Below, piece by piece: positions 54,086-64,000 of a stretch of 64,000 nt of DNA. A program made the translations under genes and the position numbers. The stretch is taken from positions 310,001 through 374,000 of the forward strand of contig CAWUHX010000023.1 of the NCBI GenBank assembly GCA_963922205.1, read 5' to 3'. Positions within the stretch are counted from its first letter, which is position 1, and each line of letters opens with the position of its first letter. The DNA comes from Romanomermis culicivorax. Lineage: Eukaryota > Nematoda > Enoplea > Mermithida > Mermithidae. Under the pieces are notes generated by a model. It saw only the letters and a list, made by a program, of their open reading frames with translations. It made no database searches and had not been told where the DNA came from.

Positions 54086-56447
54086 ATGGATACCTGCGAA
54101 CTAATTCTTTTGATCATGATGAGCGGCTGCGGTTGGCTGGGCGTGCTCTTCAACGGCGCCCTTTTGGGTGCTAATTTGGTCAAGCGTAGGAGTTCGCCTC
54201 GACCGGACTACGACCGCTTCGTTTTGGCCTTGGCCGCTTGTAATTTCGTCTACACGTTGGATATCGCCGTTTTGGAAGTTTTCGCTTTGCTAGGGCCCGA
54301 CGTCGACGGCCGGCATTTTCTATGCCAACTGGCCGGCTTCGTGGTCATGATTTGCGGCGTGGCCGACGTCATTTTGCAAATGCTACTGTCGGTTAACCGG
54401 TTTATGGTCTTACTCTATCCGGACGCGGCCGACCGATGTTTTTCTCCGTCGCTTAAATGTTCGGCCATGATTTTTGGCGCGGTCGTGTGCGGCCTACTTT
54501 GCGCCAGTGGGTTCGCCGTTTGGGATGATTACGGTCATTTTATGAGTGAGCATGAGTCCAGGATTCTACCTTACAATCGAGAGCTTCGACTTGAAAGGAA
54601 ATTTTTATTTTCAAATAATAAATTTGGCGTCAATCGATAGATCTCGTTGAGATCTACTCAAGAATATAATTTGAAATTTTATGTCGTTATTTTTGACCAA
54701 AGTATGGTTAAAATTTAGTATCTTCCTCCTTCTTTCCGACAAAGTTTTTGTTGGACATTGATCGATTTTTGATTAAATTTTGATAAAAAACAAAAGAAAA
54801 GAAAAGAAAAAAAGGAAAGAAAAGAAAAGAAACATTCTGACATTCTAAAATGCTGGAGAATCAATTTAAGGATAACTTATTCAATAGACATAAGGCTCGA
54901 AAACATCTATATATGATTTTACAAATTAAAAAATATTTCCATAAGAAGAAAATTCATATTAAACTTGAAATTTATGAAAATCACTTCCATTGTAATTGTG
55001 AATTCAAACTCGGCTCCTTATTTAAATTTATAGTTACCAAAAAGTTGGATGCTACAAAATTGATCTTTTCCTTTCCGAATCCCCATATTTTTTTCTCTTT
55101 TTTGAAAAAATTTTTCCAAGAAAATTTTATTTTTAGAAAAACAGTAGATAGACTAATTCGAAAAAACTCGGCTCCTTATTCAAATTTATAGTTACCAAAA
55201 AGTTGCATGCTACAAAATTGATCTTTTTTTCTCTTTTTTGAAAAAATTTTTCTAAGAAAATTTTATTTTTAGAAAAACATTCGAAAAATTATAAAATGAA
55301 ATCCTGCGCGAAGCCGGAAATTTTTGATGTTTTAATGATTTCAGAGCCAGTAAAAGGACTTTAAATCCAAAATTAGATGAAAATAACTATAATTCACTAA
55401 AACATAAATAAATAAGTCAAAATTTTAGGAGGAAAAATGGCTTCTAGACCTAAAATGACTAAAAAAAGCCAGAGTAGGAGTACGTAGTAGTGTAGCAGTG
55501 GTCAGAGATATTTATAATACTACTAGTATAGTAGTAGTAATAGGTGTGTTATATTGTAGTAGTGTAGTACTTAGATTAAGAGTGATAGTATTGAAAATCA
55601 TTAGTGAAAAAAATAGTAGTAGTAATAGTTGTATAGAGGTAATGCCTGTAATTTTAATAGTAGAAGTAGCAGGGAGAATTATAAAAGTTGGAGCCTTAGC
55701 CATATGTCACATAGGATTGAAAATTTGTGTCTTCTTTTCTTTCCATTTCCTTCAACAATTTCGTTGAGCAAAAAATTTCATTGTAAAAGCAAAAACTATA
55801 GTCTCGGTTTTGTAATACTATAGTGACACAAGAATTATCACTATCGTCAAAGTGTAAAGGATTTTGAAGACACAGTTTCTACAAGCATTCTGCAAAAAGA
55901 AGACTATAGTTGTAGAGTTTGAAGTGCATTTTATTATATTTTTTAGAATCAGCTTTTTCCATTTTTTCCAGAATCATGCGCTCCAGTTTTCAACGAGATA
56001 CCCACCTGGCGACTGCTACTCTTTTGTTACGGTCCAATCAATCTAGCATATACAATATCAATTTTTTGCGCCTACAAAACCAGTCGTTTTATAAGCCGAA
56101 ATAGCCAATCGCCCTTATTAACCGAATATCAAATCGACGAAGCTAAATCGATCATAATTTTCATCTTTTTCGAAATTTCTATACCCACAATTTTACAAAC
56201 GCCCATAGCTTTGATGTCGTTTTTCCCGCAATTTATGAAATCCCACTTTTCCGACCAACTTTTAACGTTGGCAATCACTTTGTACCCCGCTCACGCGACG
56301 ACCGACCCGATTCTGTCCGTTTTGGTCGTCAAACCTTATCGAGTCCGATTTTTGAGCTGGGTCAAAAAAAGATTTTTTAAAAGTGTCGCCCCCGACCAAG
56401 AAATGCGAGATGTACAAGTTAACCATCATTCGACGGCATCCTGTTAG
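54086..56447 (+). CDS. Seven-transmembrane receptor, nematode-chemoreceptor-like
   Basis: Two exons, 54086-54545 and 55972-56447, join in phase 1 (ATG A/AA TCA) and give 311 residues. Exon 1 encodes TM1-TM4: TM1 from ELILLIMMSGCGWL, TM2 FVLALAACNFVYTLDIAVL, TM3 LAGFVVMICGVADVILQML ending LSVNRF (NRF in place of DRY), and TM4 AMIFGAVVCGLLCA. Exon 2 encodes TM5 (WRLLLFCYGPINLAY), TM6 (IIIFIFFEISIPTIL) and TM7, ending YPAHATTDPILSVLVVKPYR and a basic tail. The KPYR end and NRF fit nematode Str/Srx-type receptors; the exact subfamily is not assigned. Cys in FLCQL and the second loop (SCAP) could form the usual disulfide. The start is the first ATG after an upstream in-frame TTG. Exon 1 is more GC-rich than its surroundings. 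Confidence 0.75.
54780..55800. repeat. Low-complexity and duplicated sequence in the receptor intron
   Basis: A purine run at 54788-54835. A ~150 bp tandem duplication at 55005-55145 and 55165-55280 (shared CTCGGCTCCTTATT, GCTACAAAATTGATC and TTTTATTTTTAGAAAAAC). A degenerate (AGT)n array lies at 55480-55680. The 113-codon ORF runs through the duplication. Confidence 0.6.
55796..55910. mobile_element. Short MITE, ACTATAGTCTC type
   Basis: Left ACTATAGTCTCGGTTTTGTA and right GCATTCTGCAAAAAGAAGACTATAGT: a shortened, diverged member of the TATAGTCTG family just before exon 2 of the receptor gene. Confidence 0.5.
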
Positions 56448-57235
56448 ATAGACCTAGCTTTTTGACAGATTATATAGAAAATTTTCATTTTAGCTACAGT
56501 AAACCGTTTAGTAGAATTTTTCGTATAGGCGCTTGTCAATCCAAAATCGAATGACCGCCTTTGGGTGGTCCGAAAAACGGCTAGTCTAAAAACAGTGTAC
56601 TAGCTAAAAAGTTTGTTCGGGCTTTTCTGACAATCTACTGTACTTTCACATCTTCAAAATTTAATGTCTTATCTACAGTATTACTAAATATATTAATTTG
56701 CAGTATGCAGGCTCAAACAAAACTGAATAGATGAAACTTTTAGGTTTCATAAGCTAAAGCCAGGAGTCGTTGATTTTGACATAATGATCAAATGCATAGT
56801 TTGCAGAAAAATTTTTGACAGAACTTTTCAGAACTTGAATTTTTCTATGGTTTGAAATCGGTCAAAAAATAACCCCCGAAGAAGCACAAAAGTTCATCAA
56901 TTTGCTCTCACCACTCCGTAAATTTTGAAATTGCATGAAATTTGATGATTTGTTTCATTTGAATTGCTCAAAACTAGTAGAATCAAGTAATGAGTCAAGT
57001 ATGCAAACTGATTAAAAAAACATTTACAAATTCATATTTCAAACAATCGATCGTTTTATCATTTATAGCTCAAAAAACTTTCAAAGCTCATTCAACCAAG
57101 AATGTAAAATTGAATTCTATTTACCAAAAATTTGAAATAGAACTTCAAAATCTATTTGATATTTTTTGGCAAGAGCAAGAAAGTAATGTCGAAAATTTCA
57201 CCACATTTTCAAAGTTTTATTACATTTGCATGATG
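56448..57235. other. Downstream of the receptor; small ORF
   Basis: A plus-strand ORF at 56990-57244 (84 codons) is more evenly composed than chance ORFs but has no motif I recognise. Otherwise AT-rich intergenic sequence. Confidence 0.25.
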
Positions 57236-58180
57236 CATGATTAATCATCAAAATATGTATTCCTCACACTTGCAATGCCTGAAAAATAAAAAGCTTCGGG
57301 CTTTGAATAAAAAAAGTTCTGGAAGAACGTTTCTACCTGGTCATCATTTTCAAATTCCATATCAACAAGGCTATTCTCCAATGACCAGAACAAATAACAA
57401 TCTGATGGTCCAATGTCTGGTGAATATGGTGGATGGGGCAACAACCTCAATTTAGTTCCTGGATAGCAGTGGTATGTAGACGGACATTGTCATTAGAGCA
57501 GAAGTCCTCCTTTGCAGTTCACTAATGCAGGCTGCTTTTAAATCAAGGCATTTTGTACACAATCAAGCTGATCTATATAGACTTTAGCTGTGATGGTCAA
57601 GCAACTCAAAGTGGACGATTCGCTGGGTTGATCACCTCACACAAATATAACCTTGTGCGGGTCTAGATCAGGCCTTGGCACTTGTGCTGGTTTAGAGCCT
57701 TGGCTGACCCATTGTTGCCTTCGGATGATGTTAACATACACAACCCACTTTTCATCTCCAGTGATGATTCAATCAGGTAAAGGCTCTATTTTGTACTCTG
57801 AAAGTAACAACATGGAAATAATAACACACTGTTGCATAGCATGATCACTCAACTTGTGAGGCACCCATGTTTGGAGCTTGCAAACCTTGTTCATCTGCTT
57901 CATTTAATTTTCAATAGTAATGTGGGTAACAACAATAATTTCTACCATCTCCCTAGAGCTTGCTTTTGGATAAAGGTTCAGTTCTTGAATGTCTGCTTCT
58001 GATACTTTGCCTGGTCGTCCACTATGAGGTTCATCTTTGATACTGTGGGTGCCAGTCCTGAACTTTGCAAACCACCGTTCGACTGCACATTGGAACACAG
58101 CAGGTTTACCATATGCTTGCCATATATTTCTTGTTGCTCCAACTGCAGTTCTGCCCAAATCATACTCATACAAAATTCAA
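57236..58180 (-). pseudogene. Decayed mariner transposase
   Basis: Minus strand from about 58175. The N-terminal helix-turn-helix region is present (AVERWFAKFRTGTHSIKDEP then HSGRPGKV). It is followed, after frame changes, by IITGDEKWVVYVN and RRQQWVSQGSKP with a stop just before ITGDE, and finally by PHPPYSPDIGPSDCYLFWSL. These are the conserved mariner blocks around the catalytic D residues. Stops and frameshifts and missing central sequence (about 57470-57640) make it dead. It differs from the copy at 47830-48720. Confidence 0.88.
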
Positions 58181-58429
58181 AGATGTATATGGTCAGGGAG
58201 GTAACACTTTGTTTTAGGTATCATTAAAACAGACAGTATGAGCCAACTGAAAACCAACCCCATTTTTCAAAACAATAATGTTTGCTGTTCCAAACAAAGA
58301 GTCAACAACCCAATTTGTTTGGCTGGATTTGAATAAAAGTTGATTGATAACACCTGACCAAAAATTGATATTACTTTCTTGCCAACTCAATAATTACTAT
58401 AAGCCAAAAATTGAACTGGGTGAGAAATC

Positions 58430-58770
58430 TTCTCATTGGGAAAATTCTACAGTAACTTTTGATGACAAAATTTTTTCGCTCTATATTTGACAAGTACAAT
58501 TAAAATGTCTTTTGAACGGGATTCTGGGTGCACATGAAAAAATAGAGCATGAAATATTTGATGAAATCTTTTTAAAGGTGAACAATCCATGACGAGTAAA
58601 TTACTGGACTGCATGCATTTTCAAAATATTTTGTCAACAAAAATACCTATTTGCGAAAAATAACCACGTTTTTGTATGCAAAAAGTTTTTAAAAACCTGA
58701 AGATTATATCCATGGAATTCAACTTTTGGAAAGTTGAAAAGTTACGATTAATAAGACACCCTGTATGCGA
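58430..58770. repeat. Mariner-type repeat end
   Basis: Ends AATAAGACACCCTGTATG; read from the other strand it begins TACAGGGTGTCTTATTAATC, a form common at mariner-like termini. A matching opposite end was not found in the window, so this is a solitary or deleted end. Confidence 0.4.
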
Positions 58771-59029
58771 CACAGATTTGTTACCCTCTTTATTAGTCGA
58801 ATAATGTTCACACGAAATACTCCTAAGATAATGTAAACTATTACCAATGAATTAATAAATAAATATATTTATAAATCACTACTTATTCACCCAAACACAC
58901 CCTCGGCCAAAAATACACTTACAAACGATAGAAATTAATGTACAATTGTATCTGTACAAGGCAAACAATAAACTTACCTTACTGTAATTTCAATTTCACT
59001 TGCACATCAATTTTCTAAAATAAAAATTC

Positions 59030-62000
59030 TCATCTTCTAGCAGCCGTTTGGTTGTTGTACATTATATTATCGGACGGATTATTTTTCTTCAAATACTGTA
59101 AATGATTTTTCGAACCGGCGAATAAGGACATTAAACTGTAAGCGTCGGCGGTCAATTCGGCCATTTGTTGATCGGACCACGAATGTGTTGGTAAATTTTG
59201 TAGCAGGATCATAACGTTTTGAAAATCGCGTTCTTGACGTATTTGTTTCGACCACATACGTAAAAATGCGGCGCAAACGTAGACGTGGAAGTCGGCGAAA
59301 CCGTTATTTTCTGACTGAAAAAGATGAGTAATAAATATAATTACAAAAAAGAAATAAAAAATTTTCATACAATTTTTTTCTTCATTTTTTTCAAACATTT
59401 TTTGTTTTATTTTATTTAATTTTTGATAATTATAATATTTAATAATTTTATATTATTAATTTATTTAATATTTTATTTTATTTTTATTTAATTATTTAAT
59501 TTTATTTAATAACTAAAAGTTGTTTTATTTTATCAAACAAACATTTTTTTCAAAAAATTCAAGTAAATTTTCAAGTCTAAAAACATTATGTATAAAAACT
59601 TTTAAAAAAATCAAAAATCTTAAAAACTTCCTAATTTAAAGATTTTAACGCTTCTTGAGAATTCTATGCTCAAAAAATTTAATTAATAAATTCAGGAACT
59701 TCGATATATACTTTAATTTTCATTCTGAAAAAGGTTCTAAAATTTCCAACTCGAAAATTTAATATTAAATTAAAATAATTGCAAAAAAAATTCCGGAAAT
59801 CATTTTTGTGCTGTTTTTTATTTATTCTAGATTATACTATAAATTTTAAAATATTTTCACGAAATTACATTTTTTAAAAATATTGTTCATAAATTTCTCA
59901 TTTCGTATTTTTGTTTTAATTTTTTATTACTTCGTTAGGTTTCGTTCCTAAAATTTTTCAGAAAATTTACAGATTTCAGAATGAGGATTCAACTTCAAAG
60001 ATTCCATATACAGAATGCTGACTTTAAAAATTTCAAAAATTCATAATTAAATTTGAAAGAATCAAAATTTATGGATAATACAGGAAAATGAAAATCTGGA
60101 CTGAACGCAGAGGGAATGTCGAGAAAATATAAATCAACAGAGGAAGAAGAAAAAAATATGGGAAAGAGTAAAACATCAAAAACAGACAAAGTAGACGATA
60201 AAAATAGAAAAAATAAGATACACGAGTTAAAAAATTTTAATTTCGAATTACACGGGTAGAAAAAAGACTGTGAACTCAGTACCTCAAAGTCCCTATGCTT
60301 TGAAAAGCCGTACTAGAAAAACTTTCCAATCTTACCAGATAAGTATCCCAGAGTCGAATAGTTGCTCGTAAGGGAATTTCTCGCATCAATAAATTGTTCA
60401 TCCAACGGAAAGCGAATTGTAAATATTCAACCTGATTGTTGATTAAATGAAGGTGCAGTTGATCTAGAAACAATAATTTTCACGTCACAAATGTGTATCT
60501 TGTGGCACATGAAAAAAGAACAAGAAAAAAATATGAAATGCAAAAGAAAATAGGAGAAAAGAAGAAATATGAAAGCACGGAAAGAAAGAAAGGAAAAAGA
60601 GAGAGGGAACAAGTAAAAACGCAAAGGAAAAGAAGGGGAAAGAAAAGGAGTATACAGTATGACAAAATATATGAAAAAGGAGAGAAAAATGAAAAAGCAA
60701 AAAGCAAAAACGAAGGGAAAAAATGTATGCAGATCACACAACCCCATAGGGAGGGGTATGAAGGGGTATTTACCCCTACCTAAAGTCCTAAAAATTGATC
60801 ACTGGGTGCCTAATTTTGAGGCAAAATGAAGTGTTTAGTGGACATTTAGCCACAATATCCCCGCAAATTTTCAACTTTACCCCTACCTAAAAAATATGAT
60901 CTTGAAAACCTATGATGCAGACATACACAAAAAAAAAGAAAAAGAGAAAGAGAAGAGAAAATAAACAAGCCTGAAAAATTTGAATCAAGAAAAAACAAAA
61001 AGAAAAAACCAAAAGAAAAAAGAGAAACAAAAAATTCGTGAAAAGAAGCAGAAAGAGGGAAAAGAAGAAAAAATAAAAAGAATACAAATAAAAAACGAGA
61101 CAAAGGACAAAAGAAAGAAAAAAAGAAAGAAGAGGAAATAAAACGGACAAAAAATGAAAAAATTAAAGTGAAAAAAGCGATAACATGGAAATGGAAAAAA
61201 TAAAAAAAGAGAAGGAAAATGGAAAAAAAGAAGAAGGCAATGTCTTAACAAAGGAAAAAGAAAAGTATGACAAAATAATAAGTGAAGAGAAAAAAAGAGG
61301 AAAAAACAAAAAAAAGAAAAAATAAAAATAAATGCAAAAATTAGAGAAAAAAGGAAATATCGAATTATAGAAGGAGAAAGTTGAGGAATAGAAAAGAAAA
61401 CGTGGGATAAAGAAGAAAAAAACGAGAAGGCGTGAAAAGTAATAGGAAGGGGAAAGAACAAAGCGGATAAAAAAGAGAATAAATGTATGAGAAGAATCAG
61501 AAAGAGGAAAAAAAGGCACAGAAATAGAAAGGAAAAAACACAAGAACTGGATAGAAAAAAATGAAAAGAGACGAAAACAAGAAAAAAGAGAGGAAATAAA
61601 GGACGTAAAAGAAGAAAAAACTTGATAAAAGAAAAAACAAAAAAAATGATGAAAGGAAGATAAAAAATTAAATGAAAACAGACAAAAAAAGACGAAAGAA
61701 AAAAAACAAAACCGAAAAATAAAAAAATGGAACGAAAAACTGAAAGAACAAAGGTTAAGAAGAGTAATGACAAAAAACGAAAAAAAGAAAACAGACAGAA
61801 AATGAAAGGGAAATAGAAAGAGCGAAAACTAAAAAAGAGAGGAAAAAAGGAGAAAAAACACGGAGAAGAAAAGAAATATGAGAAAAAAGGAATAAAAAAA
61901 GGAATAAAATGCATGAAAGAGATGGTAAAGGGGAATTGAAGGAAACAGAGATGAAAAAAGTACATACCATGAAAAGCACAGAAACAAAAAGATAAAAATT

Positions 62001-63608
62001 CGAGAAACAGAGAAACTTAGTAGTTATAACGAGAGGAAAAGAAAAACAACTTACTATCAACTCTGGTCATCAAATTTTCCAACATTCGAACTTTCAGTTG
62101 TATGCCCGGTTGAGCGAACGTATAATTTTCGTGAATAGTATCCAGTAGCAGCGTCAAACACCAAAAACTGTCGGCTTCGATAGATTCGCGTTGATCGCGC
62201 GGCATTTTCGAAACGTCGAGCGAACCGACTTCTTTCGTCGATTCGACGAATTCCGATAAGAAAACGACAAAAAACGGCGTGACAAGGTCGTTAATGCCTT
62301 GAACGTAACCGCTAGCCGGGTGTCGTATAGCCCACATGTAAAGTATGCGTTCGAAAATCTGAAATTTGAAAAATCTAAAGCATTAAAAGAACGTTATATA
62401 ATGCGGAAAAAGGATAAGAAACTTCTTTTACAGAAAATTTATATTATTGTCGAACATACATGCACATAGGGGGTAGGCGGGGGGTAAATCCCCTTACCCG
62501 AGACCTTAGCCATTCCTCCCTGGCCCAAAAAAAATCGTCAAACACCCCCCGAACTTCTTAGAAGATAGCTTTTAGATGATTTTTGCGCATATTTTGTATG
62601 AAAAACAAGCTTGCAGAATCTTTTTCCGTTTTTTGGCTGGCTCACCCCGCCTACCCTCAGGATAAAAAGTCTAAGAACCCCCTGGAAAATTCTTGCCGTG
62701 CACGTCTGTTGTCGAAAATTTAAATTTTTCAAGAACTGCTCATGTTTCGAACACGATGCAATCAGTTTTGGTTGATGTAATTCGAAAATTTTTGCAAATT
62801 TTAGATTTCTTGAGGCACTGACTTTCTCGTCAATTCCGAGCACGAGAAATCTGTGGTTCTGGTTACTGTAACAATTGTACTCAGATGAACTAAACATGAG
62901 AAATTTACCTCTTGAACGCACTGTTGTTGAAACAATGGCATAAAACACATACGCGGAATGTCGATGTGAATCTTAAATTCGTAAGATATGTTCAAAAAAA
63001 TTAAAAAAGTACTATTAGGATCAAAAATTCACTTGTCTAAAAGTATCTTGATGCTGTTCGTCGTGCCTAGTGTGAAAATACTGTTGTACAAAATCGAAAT
63101 ATTCGTCCCGTTTCTTTTTGAGCACTCGTTCAATGTTCGCTTTTATGGGTGGTAAGTAACCCTGGAAACAGCCAAAATTTTGAATGAGAAAAAAACAAAG
63201 TTATTTTCTCACCGAAATTATTCTCCACGCCCTTGGTCTTAGCTTGTGAGGCACGCCTTTCCAGCATTCTTTTTTTAGTTCGTCTGAAAATCAAAGTTTT
63301 CAAAGAATTAATTAGCATATGTAAATGTTACGCATACATTTATAATTTTGTCCCAAAAATTGCATAATTTGACTAAAATATACTAAATTCATTTTTAAGT
63401 TCATTACCTAAATCGATAACCGGTGAATTTAACAATTTGACAATTTTATTGTATTTGGCGTCTTCAGCCGTCAAAATATCGACAATATTTCCTCGACTGG
63501 TGGTCGTTTCATTAGAAAATTCGGCCAACTTGGGGTATAGGGCGCTAGAGGCGGGCGATTTCTGGCTCGAATTATGAGCGGACGACGACGCGCTGGACGG
63601 CAATGGCT
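59030..63608 (-). CDS. TBC1D22: TBC1D22-type Rab GTPase-activating protein, C-terminal part
   Basis: Seven phase-consistent exons: 63608-63408, 63283-63213, 63161-63033, 62971-62909, 62358-62055, 60463-60336 and 59314-59030 (TGA). The protein runs from a Ser-rich linker through LKKECWKGVPHKLRPRAW, DEQHQDTFRQ-IHIDIPRM, ILYMWAIRHPASGYVQGIND, SIEADSFWCLTLLLD, YTFAQPGIQ, VEYLQFAFRWMNNLLMRE, IRLWDTYL and ADFHVYVCAAFLRMW to a short tail. This order is characteristic of TBC1D22A/B. The Arg finger (IDIPR) and Gln finger (YVQG) needed for Rab GAP activity are present. The 5' exons lie beyond the window. The 1.6 kb intron 60464-62054 is mostly a purine tract plus a dispersed repeat. A possible poly(A) signal, AATAAA on the minus strand, lies at 58794-58789. 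Confidence 0.93.
59400..60270. other. Very AT-rich intron of the TBC1D22-like gene
   Basis: Intron between exons 60463-60336 and 59314-59030. TTTATTTAAT-type runs dominate 59395-59520. No gene inside. Confidence 0.5.
60490..60730. repeat. Purine-rich tract
   Basis: Plus strand almost entirely A/G (AAGAAAGGAAAAAGAGAGAG-like); corresponds to a polypyrimidine stretch in the TBC1D22-like intron on the coding strand. Confidence 0.7.
60732..60915. repeat. Dispersed repeat, copy 2
   Basis: Matches 37351-37540: ACAACCCCATAGGGAGGGGT, CCTAAAAATTGATCACT, GTGTTTAGTGGACATTTAGC and TTTTCAACTTTACCCCTACC are shared. Inserted between two purine tracts. Confidence 0.8.
60920..62040. repeat. 1.1 kb purine-rich tract
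   Basis: Plus strand is about 90% A/G without a clear repeat unit. The 326-codon minus ORF through it is Phe/Ser/Leu only and not a gene. Confidence 0.8.
62455..62706. repeat. Diverged CATACATGCAC MITE in a TBC1D22-like intron
   Basis: Starts CATACATGCACATAGGGGGT and ends near TTGCCGTGCACGTCTG, with CCCC/GGGG patches as in the copies at 38516 and 48113. It lies in the intron 62359-62908. Confidence 0.45.
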
Positions 63609-63649
63609 CTAAAATTAATGTGAATAAACGAAAAGCAAACGAACAAAAT

Positions 63650-63960
63650 TAAATGGAACTGAAGAAAACAGAAGAGAAAAAAGGAAACGACATATATAGA
63701 AAAAGAAAAAAATAAGATCCAAATAAAGAAAAGAAAATTAAAGAAAAAAGAAAAGAAAAGAGATAGAGAACGAAAAAATAAATGGAACGAAGAGAAGAGA
63801 AAAGAACTCGTGGGGAGGAAATATAAGGAAAAAATAAATAATAGGCAAGAAAACACAGTGGAGAGAAGAGACAAGCAGAAAAAGAAATAAAACAGCATAA
63901 GAGAAATGGAAAGGAAGGAAAAGAAAAGAAAGGAAGCGCAAAAAAGAAGAGAGAATCAAC
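63650..63960. repeat. Purine-rich tract in the 5' intron of the TBC1D22-like gene
   Basis: Plus strand A/G run (AAAGAAAAGAAAAGAGATAG-like), directly upstream of the acceptor of exon 63608-63408. The ORFs here are artefacts. Confidence 0.7.
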
Positions 63961-64000
63961 CGTGAAAAAATGAAAATTAAATAGATTATCCTATTTTTTC

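Noticed and set aside
60985..61965. 326-codon minus-strand ORF resembling a polytopic membrane protein
   Set aside because: It lies in a purine tract whose complement can only encode Phe, Ser, Leu and Pro; it also falls inside an intron of the TBC1D22-like gene.
1..64000. CRISPR array or bacterial operon structure
   Set aside because: Repeats are transposon ends, micro- and minisatellites; genes have spliceosomal introns and no operon or ribosome-binding-site pattern.

Overview
The window is eukaryotic and looks like a nematode. It is AT-rich and repeat-dense. Genes are split by canonical GT..AG introns, some only 53-75 nt long (for example 29252-29313 and 63284-63407). It carries a seven-transmembrane receptor with a nematode-chemoreceptor-like DPxxxVxxxKPYR end, a chitin-binding (peritrophin-A-like) secreted protein, and many copies of a TACTGTAG-like intergenic word familiar from nematode genomes. 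The clade cannot be fixed from the sequence alone. Exon models below were built by hand by matching reading phase across splice sites.

Layout. 1-7 kb: foldback repeats, a decayed MULE-like transposase, a tRNA-derived SINE and long pyrimidine/purine tracts. 7.3-12.2 kb (+): one uninterrupted 1618-codon ORF with a TcdA/TcdB-like hydrophobic central region and one RTX-like glycine/aspartate patch. It is followed by a eukaryotic poly(A) signal and bracketed by ~0.76 kb inverted repeats (1334-2085 and 12712-13472). 13.5-15 kb: foldback element with a nested MITE. 15.1-19.9 kb (-): a cysteine-rich chitin-binding protein gene whose introns hold a 480-bp TTCC microsatellite and a PIF/Harbinger element.

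21.3-42.0 kb (-): a follistatin-like 4/5 (FSTL4/5) orthologue with Kazal, two Ig domains and a beta-propeller. It has an ~11.6 kb intron and no visible EF-hands. That intron contains an opposite-strand candidate secreted-protein gene (34.4-40.5 kb, +) and many MITEs. 42-50 kb: a T/G-rich minisatellite, a long foldback element, and a dead mariner with a nested MITE. 50.3-51.1 kb (+): a probable neuropeptide precursor with several KR sites and a C-terminal CVFKYC loop. 54.1-56.4 kb (+): a complete two-exon 7TM receptor of 311 residues. 57.2-58.2 kb (-): a second dead mariner. 59.0-63.6 kb (-): the C-terminal seven exons of a TBC1D22-type Rab GAP, whose 5' end lies beyond the window.

The genes do not form one pathway. 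The host genes are ordinary metazoan genes separated by mobile-element debris. The outlier is the giant intronless ORF: it has no N-glycosylation sequon in about its first 1050 residues and about 17 in the last 560, and its architecture suggests horizontal acquisition followed by adaptation to the host.
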